This document shows, piece by piece, positions 1-8,745 of a DNA stretch of 64,000 nucleotides. The position numbers and the translations under genes are program-made. Numbering within the stretch: the stretch's first letter is position 1; each line of letters starts with the position of its first letter. The DNA is from Brevibacterium ihuae. GTDB lineage: Bacteria; Actinomycetota; Actinomycetes; Actinomycetales; Brevibacteriaceae. The notes beneath the pieces are model-generated. The model worked only from the letters and a program-made list of their open reading frames with translations. It did no database searches and was not told where the DNA came from. Location: NCBI RefSeq assembly GCF_900184225.1, contig NZ_FXWZ01000002.1, positions 455,758-519,757 of the forward strand, given 5' to 3'.

Positions 1-1
1 C

Positions 2-775
2 GACGACCTCATCGAAGCGAGCTGGGAGGACGGCCGGATCCACCTCGGGAACGCCGACGAGGTGTCGGTGCCGGTGCGGCTCACCGGCGACGAGTCGACG
101 AGCCTGCTCGTCGCCCTCGACCACCTCGCCACCCTCGACCCGGAGCAGGAGCCGGTGATCGCGTCGGTGCGCGACAAGATCCGGGCTGCGGCCGGGCTCG
201 AGCACGCGCGCGCCGCCGTCGACGTCGAGGTGCCCCCGCTCGACCCCGAGCTCGCCGCCCTCGTGCGGCGCTCCGCGGAGGCCGGGACCGGGCTCGCCCT
301 CGACTACTACGTCCCGTCCCGCGACGAGCGGACCGCGCGCACGGTGACCCCGCGCGCCCTCCGGCTCACCGGGCGGTGGTACATGGACGCGTGGTGCCAC
401 ACCTCCGGCGGGGAGCGCTCGTTCGCCGTCGACAACATCCGCGAGCTCACCCCGGCCGACGCCCCTGCGGCGCCACCGGCACCGACCGGGGGCCGCACCG
501 CCGAGGACGCCGGAACCGCGGTCGAGCTCACCCTGGCGCCTGAGGCCGCGTGGCTCGCCGACGAGCTCGACCCGACCGCGATCGAGCACGACACGCTCGG
601 TCCCGGCACCGTCACGCTCACCCTCCGGGTGTACTCCGACACCTGGCTCACCCGGTTCCTCCTGCGGCACGGCAGGCATGTCCGCGCGATCTCCCCGCGC
701 ACCGCGGTGCTCCCAGCGCTGCGCGCCCTCGACACCGGCCCGGCGGCGGATGATTCCGCACCGGACAGGGCCTAG
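2..775 (+). CDS. pafC: WYL-domain transcriptional regulator PafC, 3' part (start lies outside the window)
   Basis: The reading frame is open from base 2, so the gene is cut by the window edge and only its C-terminal ~257 codons are present. The visible part carries a WYL domain: the RWYM motif sits in a stretch running through LALDYYVPSRD and TGRWYMDAW, followed by the usual C-terminal WCX extension. PafB and PafC act together as a DNA-damage-responsive transcription activator in actinobacteria; WYL domains are thought to sense nucleic-acid ligands. The order pafC-tatA-tatC-helicase is conserved in Mycobacterium and relatives, which supports PafC rather than another WYL protein. The N-terminal helix-turn-helix cannot be seen. 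The stop codon overlaps the -10 element proposed for tatA. Confidence 0.85.
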   Translation, partial: DDLIEASWEDGRIHLGNADEVSVPVRLTGDESTSLLVALDHLATLDPEQEPVIASVRDKIRAAAGLEHARAAVDVEVPPLDPELAALVRRSAEAGTGLALDYYVPSRDERTARTVTPRALRLTGRWYMDAWCHTSGGERSFAVDNIRELTPADAPAAPPAPTGGRTAEDAGTAVELTLAPEAAWLADELDPTAIEHDTLGPGTVTLTLRVYSDTWLTRFLLRHGRHVRAISPRTAVLPALRALDTGPAADDSAPDRA

Positions 776-778
776 AAT
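773..778 (+). promoter_or_regulatory. -10 element of the tatA promoter
   Basis: TAGAAT overlaps the TAG stop codon of pafC. It would place a transcription start near 785 and give tatA a leader of about 27 nt, so tatAC could be transcribed separately from pafBC. No convincing -35 hexamer was seen. Confidence 0.5.
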
Positions 779-811
779 AGGTGTCTGCACCCGTTTCCCT
801 GAGGAGTTCGC

Positions 812-1114
812 ATGCGCCCGGAACCCATCCACATTCTCATCCTGCTCATCGTCATCCTGGTGATCTTCGGCGCACCGAAGCTCCCGATGATCGCGAAGAA
901 CCTCGGCAAGTCGGCGAAGATCTTCAAGTCGGAGATCAAGGACCTCCGCGGCGACGAGGGCGAGCCCGGAGCGGATCGCGGGGCCGAGCGCCACGAGATC
1001 ACCGATGCCCCCGAGCGTCCCGCTGACGTCCAGCACCCTGCTTCCCGCCCCGAGGAAGCCGCCGCTCCCCGGCCGTCCGCCGCGCCCGGTGATGAGCACC
1101 GCCCCCGTTCCTGA
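812..1114 (+). CDS. tatA: Sec-independent protein translocase subunit TatA
   Basis: This 100-residue protein has the TatA layout: a very short N-terminus, one hydrophobic segment at about residues 6-20 (IHILILLIVILVIFG), the FG hinge followed by APKLP, then an amphipathic basic helix (residues 26-45) and a charged disordered tail. TatA oligomerises in the cytoplasmic membrane to form the path for folded proteins bearing twin-arginine signals. A GAGGAG ribosome site lies just upstream of the ATG. tatC follows six bases after the stop, so the two are cotranscribed. The Rieske protein encoded in this window (qcrA) is a typical Tat client in actinobacteria. Confidence 0.95.
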   Translation: MRPEPIHILILLIVILVIFGAPKLPMIAKNLGKSAKIFKSEIKDLRGDEGEPGADRGAERHEITDAPERPADVQHPASRPEEAAAPRPSAAPGDEHRPRS

Positions 1115-1120
1115 GCAGGC

Positions 1121-1939
1121 ATGAGGATCAGGAAGGTCGGTCGCCGGGGGGAGGCCAACCCGGAGAAGCGGATGCCGCTCGCCGGGCACCTCGTCGAACT
1201 CCGCAACCGGCTCCTCGTCTCGATCATCGCGCTCGGACTCGGCGCCTGCGTCGGCTGGTTCCTCTACGATCCCGTCCTCCAGTTCCTCCAGGCCCCGGTG
1301 ATGGAGGTCTCCGCGCAGGACGGCCGCGTCGCCGAGGTCAACTTCGCCGGCGTCGCCTCGCCCTTCGACATGAAACTCAAGGTGTCGGTGTTCATCGGCT
1401 TCTTCATCACCTCGCCGATCTGGCTGTACCAGCTGTGGGCCTTCGTCATGCCGGGCCTGACGAAGCGCGAGAAGCGCTACTCGATCGGCTTCCTCGCCGC
1501 CGCCATCCCGCTCTTCCTCGGCGGCGCGGCGCTCGCCTCGTTCGCCCTGCCGAACGCGGTCCGCACGCTCACCGCCTTCACCCCCGAGGGCGCCACGAAC
1601 ATCATCCCCGCGCAGGACTACCTCAACTTCGTCATGCTCATCATCGTGGTGTTCGGCATCGCCTTCGTGCTGCCGGTCCTCATGGTGGGCCTCAACATGC
1701 TCGGCATCCTCTCCGCCGCGACGATCCGCCGCTCGTGGCGCTGGATCATCGTCCTGATCTTCGCGTTCGCCGCGATCGCGACGCCGACGCCCGACGCGAT
1801 CTCGATGTTCTTCCTCGTCATCCCCATGGCCGGGCTCTTCGCGCTCGCCTGGGTGCTGTGCTGGCTGGGCGACCGCCGGCGGCGCGCCCGGATGATCGCC
1901 GAGGGCACGTGGGAGGACCCCGCCGAGCTCGACGACTGA
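1121..1939 (+). CDS. tatC: Sec-independent protein translocase subunit TatC
   Basis: A 272-residue polytopic membrane protein with six predicted membrane spans, the usual number for TatC. It begins with the conserved cytosolic MPLAGHLVELRNR-type segment (residues 19-31), where the HL-ELR residues recognise twin-arginine signals, and contains the FVMPGLTKREKR loop and the IATPTPDA motif near the last spans. TatC is the signal-peptide receptor of the Tat complex and works with TatA, the product of the gene immediately upstream. The start chosen, ATG at 1121, follows the tatA stop by six bases. No separate tatB was seen in the window. Confidence 0.96.
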   Translation: MRIRKVGRRGEANPEKRMPLAGHLVELRNRLLVSIIALGLGACVGWFLYDPVLQFLQAPVMEVSAQDGRVAEVNFAGVASPFDMKLKVSVFIGFFITSPIWLYQLWAFVMPGLTKREKRYSIGFLAAAIPLFLGGAALASFALPNAVRTLTAFTPEGATNIIPAQDYLNFVMLIIVVFGIAFVLPVLMVGLNMLGILSAATIRRSWRWIIVLIFAFAAIATPTPDAISMFFLVIPMAGLFALAWVLCWLGDRRRRARMIAEGTWEDPAELDD

Positions 1940-1953
1940 ACCGGCCGACGCGG

Positions 1954-1959
1954 TAGAGT
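1954..1959 (+). promoter_or_regulatory. -10 element of a leaderless promoter for helY
   Basis: TAGAGT ends six bases before the helY ATG at 1966, so the transcript is predicted to begin on the start codon. There is no Shine-Dalgarno sequence in the gap, which agrees with leaderless translation. Confidence 0.6.
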
Positions 1960-1965
1960 CGGGGC

Positions 1966-4653
1966 ATGGACGACCGCCTCTCCCCTTCCCGGGCCTATGC
2001 CGCGTACCGCGCACGGACCGCCGAGGCGGACACCCCGCTGGGACGGTTCGCCGCCCGCCTCGAGTACGCGCTCGACCCGTTTCAGGAATCGGCCTGCCGC
2101 ACCCTGCAGCAGGGGAGGTCCGTCCTCGTCGCCGCCCCGACGGGCGCGGGCAAGACCGTCGTCGCGCAGTTCGCTGTGCAGCTCGCCGTCGAGCAGGGCG
2201 TGCGCGTGTTCTACACCACCCCGATCAAGGCGCTGAGCAATCAGAAGTTCGCCGAGCTCGGCCGCGAGTACGGGACCGAGCGGGTCGGACTGCTCACCGG
2301 CGACGTGTCGATCAATCGCGATGCCCCGATCGTCGTCATGACGACCGAGGTGCTGCGGAACATGATCTACTCCGGCACCGATCTCACGAGCCTCGGCTAC
2401 GTCGTGCTCGACGAGGTCCACTACCTCGGCGACCGCTTCCGCGGCCCGGTGTGGGAGGAGGTCATCATCCACCTGCCGGCCCACGTCGCGCTCGTCAGCC
2501 TGTCGGCCACGGTGTCGAACGCCGAGGAGTTCGGCGCCTGGCTCCGCGAGGTCCGCGGACACACCGAGGTCATCGTCAGCGAGCACCGGCCGGTTCCGCT
2601 CCACCACCACGTCGCGGTCGGCACCGACCTCCACCCGCTGTTCCGCGCGGGGGGATCCCGCGAGGTCAACCGCGACCTCGAGCACGCCGTGCGCCCGTTC
2701 CTCGGCCGCGGCTCCCGGCGCGATCGCAGGCGGCCGCACCACGTCCGCTTCCAGCGCCCCTCGCGCACCGCGCTCATCCGGGAGCTCGCCGACGACGGCC
2801 TGCTGCCGGCGATCTTCTTCATCTTCTCCCGCAACGGGAGCGACGACGCGGTCGAGCAGTGCCTCGCCGCCGGCCTCGACCTCACCGATCGGGTCGAGAA
2901 GCGGCACATCATGGGACGTCTCGAGGAGCTCCACGACGAGCTCGGCTCGGAGGACCTCTCGGTGCTCGGGTACCACTCCTTCTCCGCCGGACTCGTCCAC
3001 GGCTTCGGCGCCCACCACGCCGGTCTCATCCCGCAGTTCAAGGAGCTCGTCGAGGAGCTCTTCGTCGAGGGCTATCTGCGCGCGGTCTTCGCCACCGAGA
3101 CGCTCGCGCTCGGGGTCAACATGCCCGCGCGTACCGTGGTCCTCGAGAAGCTCACGAAGTTCAACGGCGAATCCCACGTGCCGGTCACCCCGGGCGAATT
3201 CACCCAGCTCACCGGGCGTGCCGGCCGACGCGGCATCGACATCGAGGGCCACGCCGTCGTCGTGTGGCATCCGAGCCTCGACCTCGCCGACATCGGTGCC
3301 CTCGCCTCGAAGCGCACCTATGCGCTGCAGAGCCGATTCACCCCGACGTACAACATGACGGCGAACCTCCTCGCCCGGATGAGCAAATCCGACGCGGAGA
3401 AGGTCCTCGAGACGTCCTTCGCCCAGTTCCAGGCGGACAAGGGCGTGGTCGGGCTCGCCCGCCGGGCACGGCGCACCGAGGAGGCCCTCGAGGGCTACCT
3501 CGCCTCGATGCAGTGCGAGCGCGGGGACTTCGAGGAATACGCGCAGCTCCGCCGCACCCTCTCGGAGATGGAGAAGCGCGCCGGCCGCACCCGCTCGAAG
3601 CTCAAGCAGCGCGAGACGATCGAATCGCTCGGCCGGCTGCGGCACGGCGACGTCATCCTCCTGCCGTCGAAGCGGATCGACGGACCGGCGGTCGTCATCA
3701 CCCCGATGACGAACCGCGACGGCGACATGCGGCTGCCGACCGTCCTCACCGAGCAGGGCAAGGTATGGCATCTGCGGATGCACGAGATCACCGAACCCGC
3801 CGTCGCGCTCGGACGGATCCGGATGCCGAAGAAGTTCAACCACCGGCAGGCGGGGGAGCGCCGCGCGCTCCGCGACACCCTGCTCGCGGCGCTCGAGGAC
3901 GGCCGCGTCCGACGGCCCACCGAGGCGGCGCCGCCGACCAAGGGGCCGCGCGTGCAGACCGAGGAGATCGCGCTCGTCCGCGAGCAGCTCCGTGCGCACC
4001 CGTGCCACGGCTGCCCGGACCGCGAGCACCATGCCCGCTGGGCCGAGCGGGCGGAGAAGCTCCGCAAGGAGACCGCCGGACTGGCACGGCAGATCGAGGG
4101 GAGGACCTCGTCGATCGCCCATGTGTTCGACCGGGTGTGCCGGGTGCTCACGACCATGCGCTTCCTGCCCGACGACAGCCGCATCCTGCGGCGGATCTAC
4201 GGCGAGCGTGACCTCCTCACCGCGCTGAGCGTGCGCGCCGGCCTGTGGGACCCGCTGTCGGAGCCCGAGGCCGCGGCGTTCGCCTCGGCGCTCGTCTACC
4301 AGGCCCGCCGCGAAGGGTTCCGCGAGCCGCGGGTGCCTACCGCGAGCCTCGAGGCGGCGCTCGTCGAGCTGCGGTCGACGTGGCAGAACCTGTTCCGCAT
4401 CGAGACCGACGCCCGGCTCCCGGTCACCCCGGAACCGGAGTTCGGCCTCGTGCAGCCGATCTTCCGCTGGACGGAGGGGAAGTCGCTGTCGAACGCCCTC
4501 TCCGGTTCGGAGATCGCGGCCGGGGACTTCGTCCGGTGGGCCAAGCAGACGCTCGACCTGCTCGGGCAGGTCGCCGAGGTGTGCGAGCCCGCCACCGCGG
4601 TGACGGTGCGGCGGACCGCCGAGGCGATCCGCCGCGGGGTCGTCGCCGACTGA
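1966..4653 (+). CDS. helY: Superfamily 2 DExH-box helicase, HelY/Mtr4-like
   Basis: An 895-residue Ski2/Mtr4-type helicase. Motif I is APTGAGKT (residues 57-64), motif II is DEVH (149-152), the SAT motif is LVSLSATVSN, and motif VI is QLTGRAGRRGID near residue 410. The C-terminal half matches the DSHCT-type region of this family and ends with the FRWTEGKSL segment. Family members unwind structured RNA or RNA/DNA in an ATP-dependent way; the exact substrate of HelY in actinobacteria is not firmly established. The position after tatC matches Mycobacterium helY. It is transcribed toward secA2 with 42 bases between the two stop codons. Confidence 0.9.
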   Translation: MDDRLSPSRAYAAYRARTAEADTPLGRFAARLEYALDPFQESACRTLQQGRSVLVAAPTGAGKTVVAQFAVQLAVEQGVRVFYTTPIKALSNQKFAELGREYGTERVGLLTGDVSINRDAPIVVMTTEVLRNMIYSGTDLTSLGYVVLDEVHYLGDRFRGPVWEEVIIHLPAHVALVSLSATVSNAEEFGAWLREVRGHTEVIVSEHRPVPLHHHVAVGTDLHPLFRAGGSREVNRDLEHAVRPFLGRGSRRDRRRPHHVRFQRPSRTALIRELADDGLLPAIFFIFSRNGSDDAVEQCLAAGLDLTDRVEKRHIMGRLEELHDELGSEDLSVLGYHSFSAGLVHGFGAHHAGLIPQFKELVEELFVEGYLRAVFATETLALGVNMPARTVVLEKLTKFNGESHVPVTPGEFTQLTGRAGRRGIDIEGHAVVVWHPSLDLADIGALASKRTYALQSRFTPTYNMTANLLARMSKSDAEKVLETSFAQFQADKGVVGLARRARRTEEALEGYLASMQCERGDFEEYAQLRRTLSEMEKRAGRTRSKLKQRETIESLGRLRHGDVILLPSKRIDGPAVVITPMTNRDGDMRLPTVLTEQGKVWHLRMHEITEPAVALGRIRMPKKFNHRQAGERRALRDTLLAALEDGRVRRPTEAAPPTKGPRVQTEEIALVREQLRAHPCHGCPDREHHARWAERAEKLRKETAGLARQIEGRTSSIAHVFDRVCRVLTTMRFLPDDSRILRRIYGERDLLTALSVRAGLWDPLSEPEAAAFASALVYQARREGFREPRVPTASLEAALVELRSTWQNLFRIETDARLPVTPEPEFGLVQPIFRWTEGKSLSNALSGSEIAAGDFVRWAKQTLDLLGQVAEVCEPATAVTVRRTAEAIRRGVVAD

Positions 4654-4695
4654 GCACGGCGCGGACCGGGCCCGGCCGGTGCCGGCGATCCGGAC

Positions 4696-6957
4696 TCAGC
4701 GGCCGATCCGCCGCACCACCGATTCGATGTCCGAGCCGAAGGTCGAGTCCGTCGACAGGTACGTCCACGTCGACGAAGGACGCTTGAGCCCGTAGGCGGG
4801 CAGGTCGATGCCGTCCGCAGTGATCTCGGCGTCCTCGACGACCTCGGCGGTGCTGTCGAGCACATCGTCCCAGAACGTCGAGAACGCTCGGATCGACTCG
4901 GTGTTGAACGCCTCGTGCGGCTTCTCGCGGGCGAGCGTGCGCAGGTGGATGCCCTCGCGGAGGTCGTTGAGGAACGCGAGGTGCTCGACCCAGCGGTTGT
5001 CGAGGGTGAAGAGGAGGACGTCGCGGATCGCGGCGTCGACGGTGTCCGCGCCGTGCTCCTCGTCGAGCTCCGCGACGCGGTCGGTGAGCCGTTCGCGGAT
5101 CGCGTCGATCCCGGACTCGCCTGCGCGGATCGCCCGCCGGCGCTCGAGGACGAGCTCCCGCTGCTGGGCCATGAGCTCGTTGAAGCGCCAGGTGTCGCGG
5201 TGGATCGCGGTGTTCTCGCCCTCCGCCATGCGCTGGGCGTGCTCGACGAGCTGGGCCGCGCGCTTCGAGGTGATGTGGCCGTGCTCGTCGCCCTCCTCGA
5301 TGAAGCGCTGGGCCTCCGGCACGCGGCTCATGAGCTCGTCCTCGAGGCTCGTGAAGAACACCGAGGTTCCGGGGTCGCCCTGGCGACCGGCGCGGCCGCG
5401 GAGCTGATCGTCGAGCCGGGAGGACTGGTAGCGGCCGGCGCCGATGACGAGCAGCCCGCCGGATTCGGCGACGGCGTCGTCGGCGAGCCGGATGTCGGTG
5501 CCGCGACCGGCCATCTGGGTGGACACGGTGACCGCCCCGGGACGCCCGGCGGCGGCGATGATCTCTGCTTCGGCGGAGTCGTCCTTCGCGTTGAGGACCC
5601 GGGCGTCGATCCCGCGGGTGCGGAGGCGCTCGGCAAGGCTCTCCGACTCCGCGACCGAACGGGTGCCGATGAGGACGGGGCGGTCGAGCGCATGCTGCTC
5701 GACGACCTCGTCGACGATCGCCCGCTCCTTCGACTCCTGGAAGGTGTAGAGGCGGTCGGGCTCGTCCTCGCGGATGACGTCGAGGTGCGGCTCGACGGGG
5801 ACGATCTCGAGGTCGTAGAACTCGCGGAGATCGTCCCCGACCGCCACCGCGGTGCCGGTCATCCCGCACACTGTGGTGTAGCCGTGGATGAGCTCCTCGA
5901 CGGTCATCTGGTCGAGGATCTCACCGCTGTCGGTGGTGGTGAGGTGCTCCTTGACCTCGACCGCGGCCTGGAGCCCGTCGGGCCACCGCTGGAGCTCCGC
6001 GACGCGGCCCCGGGCGTCCGAGACGAGCTTGATCGCGCCGTCGACGACGAGGTAGTCGACATCGCGGGTGACGAGCGTCGCGGCGTAGAGCGCGAGATTG
6101 ACCGCGGCGAGGGTGGCGGAGTCGTCGCCGAACAGGTCGACATCGAGCTCGTCCTCGACCCGGTCGATGCCGGCGTCGGTGAGCGACACCGCCTTGCGGT
6201 CCGGGCTGATCTCGTAGTGCTCGCCGGGGGTGAGGCGCGCGACGAGCGCGGCGATCTCCGCGTCCCCGGCCTCGTTCGTCGTCGAGCCCGCGAGGACGAG
6301 CGGGACCCGGGCCTCGTCGATGAGCACCGAGTCGGCCTCGTCGACGATGACGACGTCGCGGGCCGGGATGCGGATCTCCGCGTCGTCGAGCACGAAGCGG
6401 TCGCGGAGCACGTCGAACCCGACCTCGGTGACGGAGGCGTAGACGATCTCCGCCGCATAGGCGGTGCGGCGCTCGTCCCCGGTGTCCGTGCCGGAGATCG
6501 CCGCGGACTCGACGCCGAGCAGATCGAACAGCGGCTTCATCCACGCGGCGTCGCGGACGGCGAGGTAGTCGTTGACGCTGACGACGTGCACCCGGCGGCC
6601 CTGGAGGGCGTAGCCGGCCGCGGCCATCGCCCCGACGAGGGTCTTGCCCTCGCCGGTGAGCATCTGGACGACCGCGCCGTCGAGGAGTCCGATGAGCCCG
6701 GTGATCTGCGTGTCGTAGGGGCGCTCGCCGAGCGTGCGCTCGGCGGCCTCGCGGGCGAGCGCGGCGAACTCGGTGAGCTGCGAGCGCCGGTCGCCGCTCT
6801 CGAAGATCTCCCCGGCCCGCGCGGTGATCTCGTCGTCGCTGAGCTCGGCGAGGTCCTCACCGAGCCGCTCGATCTCCGATCGGCTCTTGGCCAACCAGCC
6901 GATGCGCCGGTCGGCCTGGGCGCCGGGGCGGTTGAGCAGGCGGGAGAAGAATCCCAT
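4696..6957 (-). CDS. secA2: Accessory preprotein translocase ATPase SecA2
   Basis: A 753-residue SecA paralogue, shorter than housekeeping SecA (about 850-950 residues in actinobacteria). Motifs visible include Walker A MLTGEGKT (residues 99-106), the DEAD box (206-209) within VIVDEADSVLIDEA, and the QMAGRGTDIRL motif of the second ATPase domain followed by DQLRGRAGRQGD. It lacks the Cys-rich C-terminal tail found in canonical SecA, as expected for SecA2. SecA2 drives export of a limited set of proteins through or alongside SecYEG. A GGAGGA ribosome site precedes the ATG. No accessory secY2 is present nearby, which is normal for the actinobacterial system. Confidence 0.92.
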   Translation of the reverse strand: MGFFSRLLNRPGAQADRRIGWLAKSRSEIERLGEDLAELSDDEITARAGEIFESGDRRSQLTEFAALAREAAERTLGERPYDTQITGLIGLLDGAVVQMLTGEGKTLVGAMAAAGYALQGRRVHVVSVNDYLAVRDAAWMKPLFDLLGVESAAISGTDTGDERRTAYAAEIVYASVTEVGFDVLRDRFVLDDAEIRIPARDVVIVDEADSVLIDEARVPLVLAGSTTNEAGDAEIAALVARLTPGEHYEISPDRKAVSLTDAGIDRVEDELDVDLFGDDSATLAAVNLALYAATLVTRDVDYLVVDGAIKLVSDARGRVAELQRWPDGLQAAVEVKEHLTTTDSGEILDQMTVEELIHGYTTVCGMTGTAVAVGDDLREFYDLEIVPVEPHLDVIREDEPDRLYTFQESKERAIVDEVVEQHALDRPVLIGTRSVAESESLAERLRTRGIDARVLNAKDDSAEAEIIAAAGRPGAVTVSTQMAGRGTDIRLADDAVAESGGLLVIGAGRYQSSRLDDQLRGRAGRQGDPGTSVFFTSLEDELMSRVPEAQRFIEEGDEHGHITSKRAAQLVEHAQRMAEGENTAIHRDTWRFNELMAQQRELVLERRRAIRAGESGIDAIRERLTDRVAELDEEHGADTVDAAIRDVLLFTLDNRWVEHLAFLNDLREGIHLRTLAREKPHEAFNTESIRAFSTFWDDVLDSTAEVVEDAEITADGIDLPAYGLKRPSSTWTYLSTDSTFGSDIESVVRRIGR

Positions 6958-6992
6958 GTCGCTGGTCCTCCAGGGGGTCGGGGTGTGGGTTC

Positions 6993-6998
6993 AGTGTA
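6993..6998 (-). promoter_or_regulatory. -10 element of the secA2 promoter
   Basis: TACACT on the minus strand predicts a start near 6986 and a leader of about 29 nt containing the GGAGGA ribosome site of secA2. It lies in the 62-bp gap behind the nuclease gene, so secA2 may have its own transcript. Confidence 0.4.
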
Positions 6999-7019
6999 TG
7001 CAGTCGCGGCGCCGGGATC

Positions 7020-8669
7020 TCACCCGCGCACCGTCGCCTCGAACGGCCAGTCGCGACCGACGACGGCGTCGGGCTTGCCGGAGCGCCGCAGATAGTCCTG
7101 GAGGCCTGCCGCCTGCGCGGCCTTCCACCCGATCTGGGCGGTGTGGAGGTCGGCGGGGGAGAGAGCGGCGACCTCGGGGTGCGCGGCGGCGATCGCGAGC
7201 GCGATCCGCACCGCGGCCTCGGCGTCGGCGAGGGCGTCGTGGGCGTTCTCGAGCGCGACGCCCCAGACGGCGGCGACCGCCGACAGGGTCCGTTTGCCCC
7301 TGCGGCGCTGCTGCACGTGCTTGTCGAGGACGAAGGTGTCGATGACGGGCGGGCACGCGCCGCGGGCGTCCGGGTCGGTTCTCGCACGCACCGCCTCCGC
7401 CTGGAGGATCGTGAGGTCGTAGACGACGTTGTGGCCGACGAGCATTCCGCCCGAGGCCCGCACGGCGTCGATCGCGGCGATGATCTCCGGGAGGGCGACG
7501 GCGATCGGCACGCCGTGCTCGCGGGCGTGCGCAGTGCTGATGCCGTGGATGCGCACCGAGGCCTCGGGGATCGCCACCCCGGCGTCGACGAGCCAGGTGC
7601 GGCGCTCGACCGGGGCGCCGTCGCCGAACCGGACGAGCGCTGCGCTCACCACCCGCGCGGTATGGGGGTCGGTGCCCGTGGTCTCGAGATCGAAGCCCCA
7701 GAGCGGCGCTCCGGTCCACGAGTGCGCCGGTGCGGCCGGCGCACCCCCGGCATCCGATCCCGGTTCCAGGATCCGGAGGAGGCGGGAGACGCCCTGCTCG
7801 AGGCCGTGCCGCGTCGCGAGAGCGCGGAGGGCGCCCGGGTCCGGCGCACCGCCCGCGGCTCCCACGGCGTCGTCGATCTGCAGATCCTCGCGACAGGTCA
7901 TCACCGTGTGGTTCGCGAGCACCGCCTCCCGGTGCTCACGGATCGCAGCGGCGCGACGCTCGGAGAGGCCGTGGTCGCTGTGCCCGGCGGCCGCGGCGTC
8001 CAGGACCCCCGCGAGATCGGTGTAGCCGGCCAGCAGCCGGGCCGCGGTCTTCTCGCCGATGCCGGGCACCCCGCGGAGCCCGTCGGAGGGGTCGCCGCGC
8101 AGCGCGGCGAGCGCGCGGTAGCGCTCTCCGTCGGGCACGCCGTAGGCACCCTGCAGGTCGTCGACGCGGATCGCGTCCCATTCCCCGCCCTTCTTCGGCC
8201 GCATGACGGTGAGATCGCGATCGGGGGAGAGGAGTGAGAGGAGGTCCCGGTCGGAGGACACGATGACGACCGGTTCGGCGGCGGTCGCAGCGATCGAGGC
8301 GATGACGTCGTCGGCCTCGGTGCCGGGGACCTCGGCGAGGGGGATGCCGGCGGCCTCGAGCAGCGCGCGGATGAGCGGGAGCTGGACGGCGAGGTCGGCC
8401 GGCGTCTCCGACCCGGTCTCCGGATCGGTGACGCGCTGCGCCTTGTACTCCGGCACCACCGCCGTGCGGAACTCCGGTCGCCAGTCCGCGTCGAGGGCCG
8501 CGACGAGACGGTGTGAGCCGGTGCGCTCGACGAGCGACGTCAGCGCCTGCACGAGTCCCCGGGCCGCGTTGATCGGCATGCCCGCGGGATCGCGGAGCGA
8601 ATCCGGCAGGGCATGGAACGCGCGGTAGTACAGGGTCGGCGTGTCGAGGACGACGAGCGGTTGAGTCAC
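7020..8669 (-). CDS. 5'-nuclease (FEN/Pol I N-domain type) fused to a DEDDh 3'-5' exonuclease
   Basis: A 549-residue two-domain nuclease. Residues 1-~290 are a FEN-like 5' nuclease as in the N-domain of DNA polymerase I: metal-ligand acidic residues are seen at D9, D120/D121 (TEADD), D140 and D142 (SSDRD) and D193/D196 (RGDPSD), with a helix-3-turn-helix motif VPGIGEKTA. Residues ~320-500 are a DnaQ-like exonuclease with all five DEDDh residues: D327 and E329 (FDLET), D418 (HNVVYD), H477 and D482. The polymerase domain is absent. Mycobacterium has a stand-alone 5' nuclease next to helY, so the location is conserved while the fusion is not the common form. A leaderless GTG start is predicted at 8669. 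Confidence 0.9.
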   Translation of the reverse strand: MTQPLVVLDTPTLYYRAFHALPDSLRDPAGMPINAARGLVQALTSLVERTGSHRLVAALDADWRPEFRTAVVPEYKAQRVTDPETGSETPADLAVQLPLIRALLEAAGIPLAEVPGTEADDVIASIAATAAEPVVIVSSDRDLLSLLSPDRDLTVMRPKKGGEWDAIRVDDLQGAYGVPDGERYRALAALRGDPSDGLRGVPGIGEKTAARLLAGYTDLAGVLDAAAAGHSDHGLSERRAAAIREHREAVLANHTVMTCREDLQIDDAVGAAGGAPDPGALRALATRHGLEQGVSRLLRILEPGSDAGGAPAAPAHSWTGAPLWGFDLETTGTDPHTARVVSAALVRFGDGAPVERRTWLVDAGVAIPEASVRIHGISTAHAREHGVPIAVALPEIIAAIDAVRASGGMLVGHNVVYDLTILQAEAVRARTDPDARGACPPVIDTFVLDKHVQQRRRGKRTLSAVAAVWGVALENAHDALADAEAAVRIALAIAAAHPEVAALSPADLHTAQIGWKAAQAAGLQDYLRRSGKPDAVVGRDWPFEATVRG

Positions 8670-8675
8670 GGTGTC

Positions 8676-8681
8676 ACCCTA
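8676..8681 (-). promoter_or_regulatory. -10 element of a leaderless promoter for the fused nuclease gene
   Basis: TAGGGT on the minus strand ends six bases before the GTG start at 8669. No ribosome site is present in the gap. Confidence 0.6.
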
Positions 8682-8733
8682 CAACGGGGCGGGGACACCG
8701 CCGAGGGTCGCCGATGGGCCGGCGCCGGCGTGG

Positions 8734-8739
8734 CACAAT
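8734..8739 (+). promoter_or_regulatory. -10 element of a leaderless promoter for the amidohydrolase-like gene
   Basis: CACAAT ends six bases before a GTG at 8746. This spacing decides the start of the downstream gene in preference to an in-frame ATG at 8671, which would lie upstream of the promoter. Confidence 0.5.
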
Positions 8740-8745
8740 GACCGG

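Noticed and set aside
1618..4122. Very long open frame on the minus strand opposite tatC and helY
   Set aside because: It lies antisense to two well-conserved genes, has an Arg/Gly/Leu-rich composition typical of shadows in GC-rich DNA, and contains no recognisable domain.
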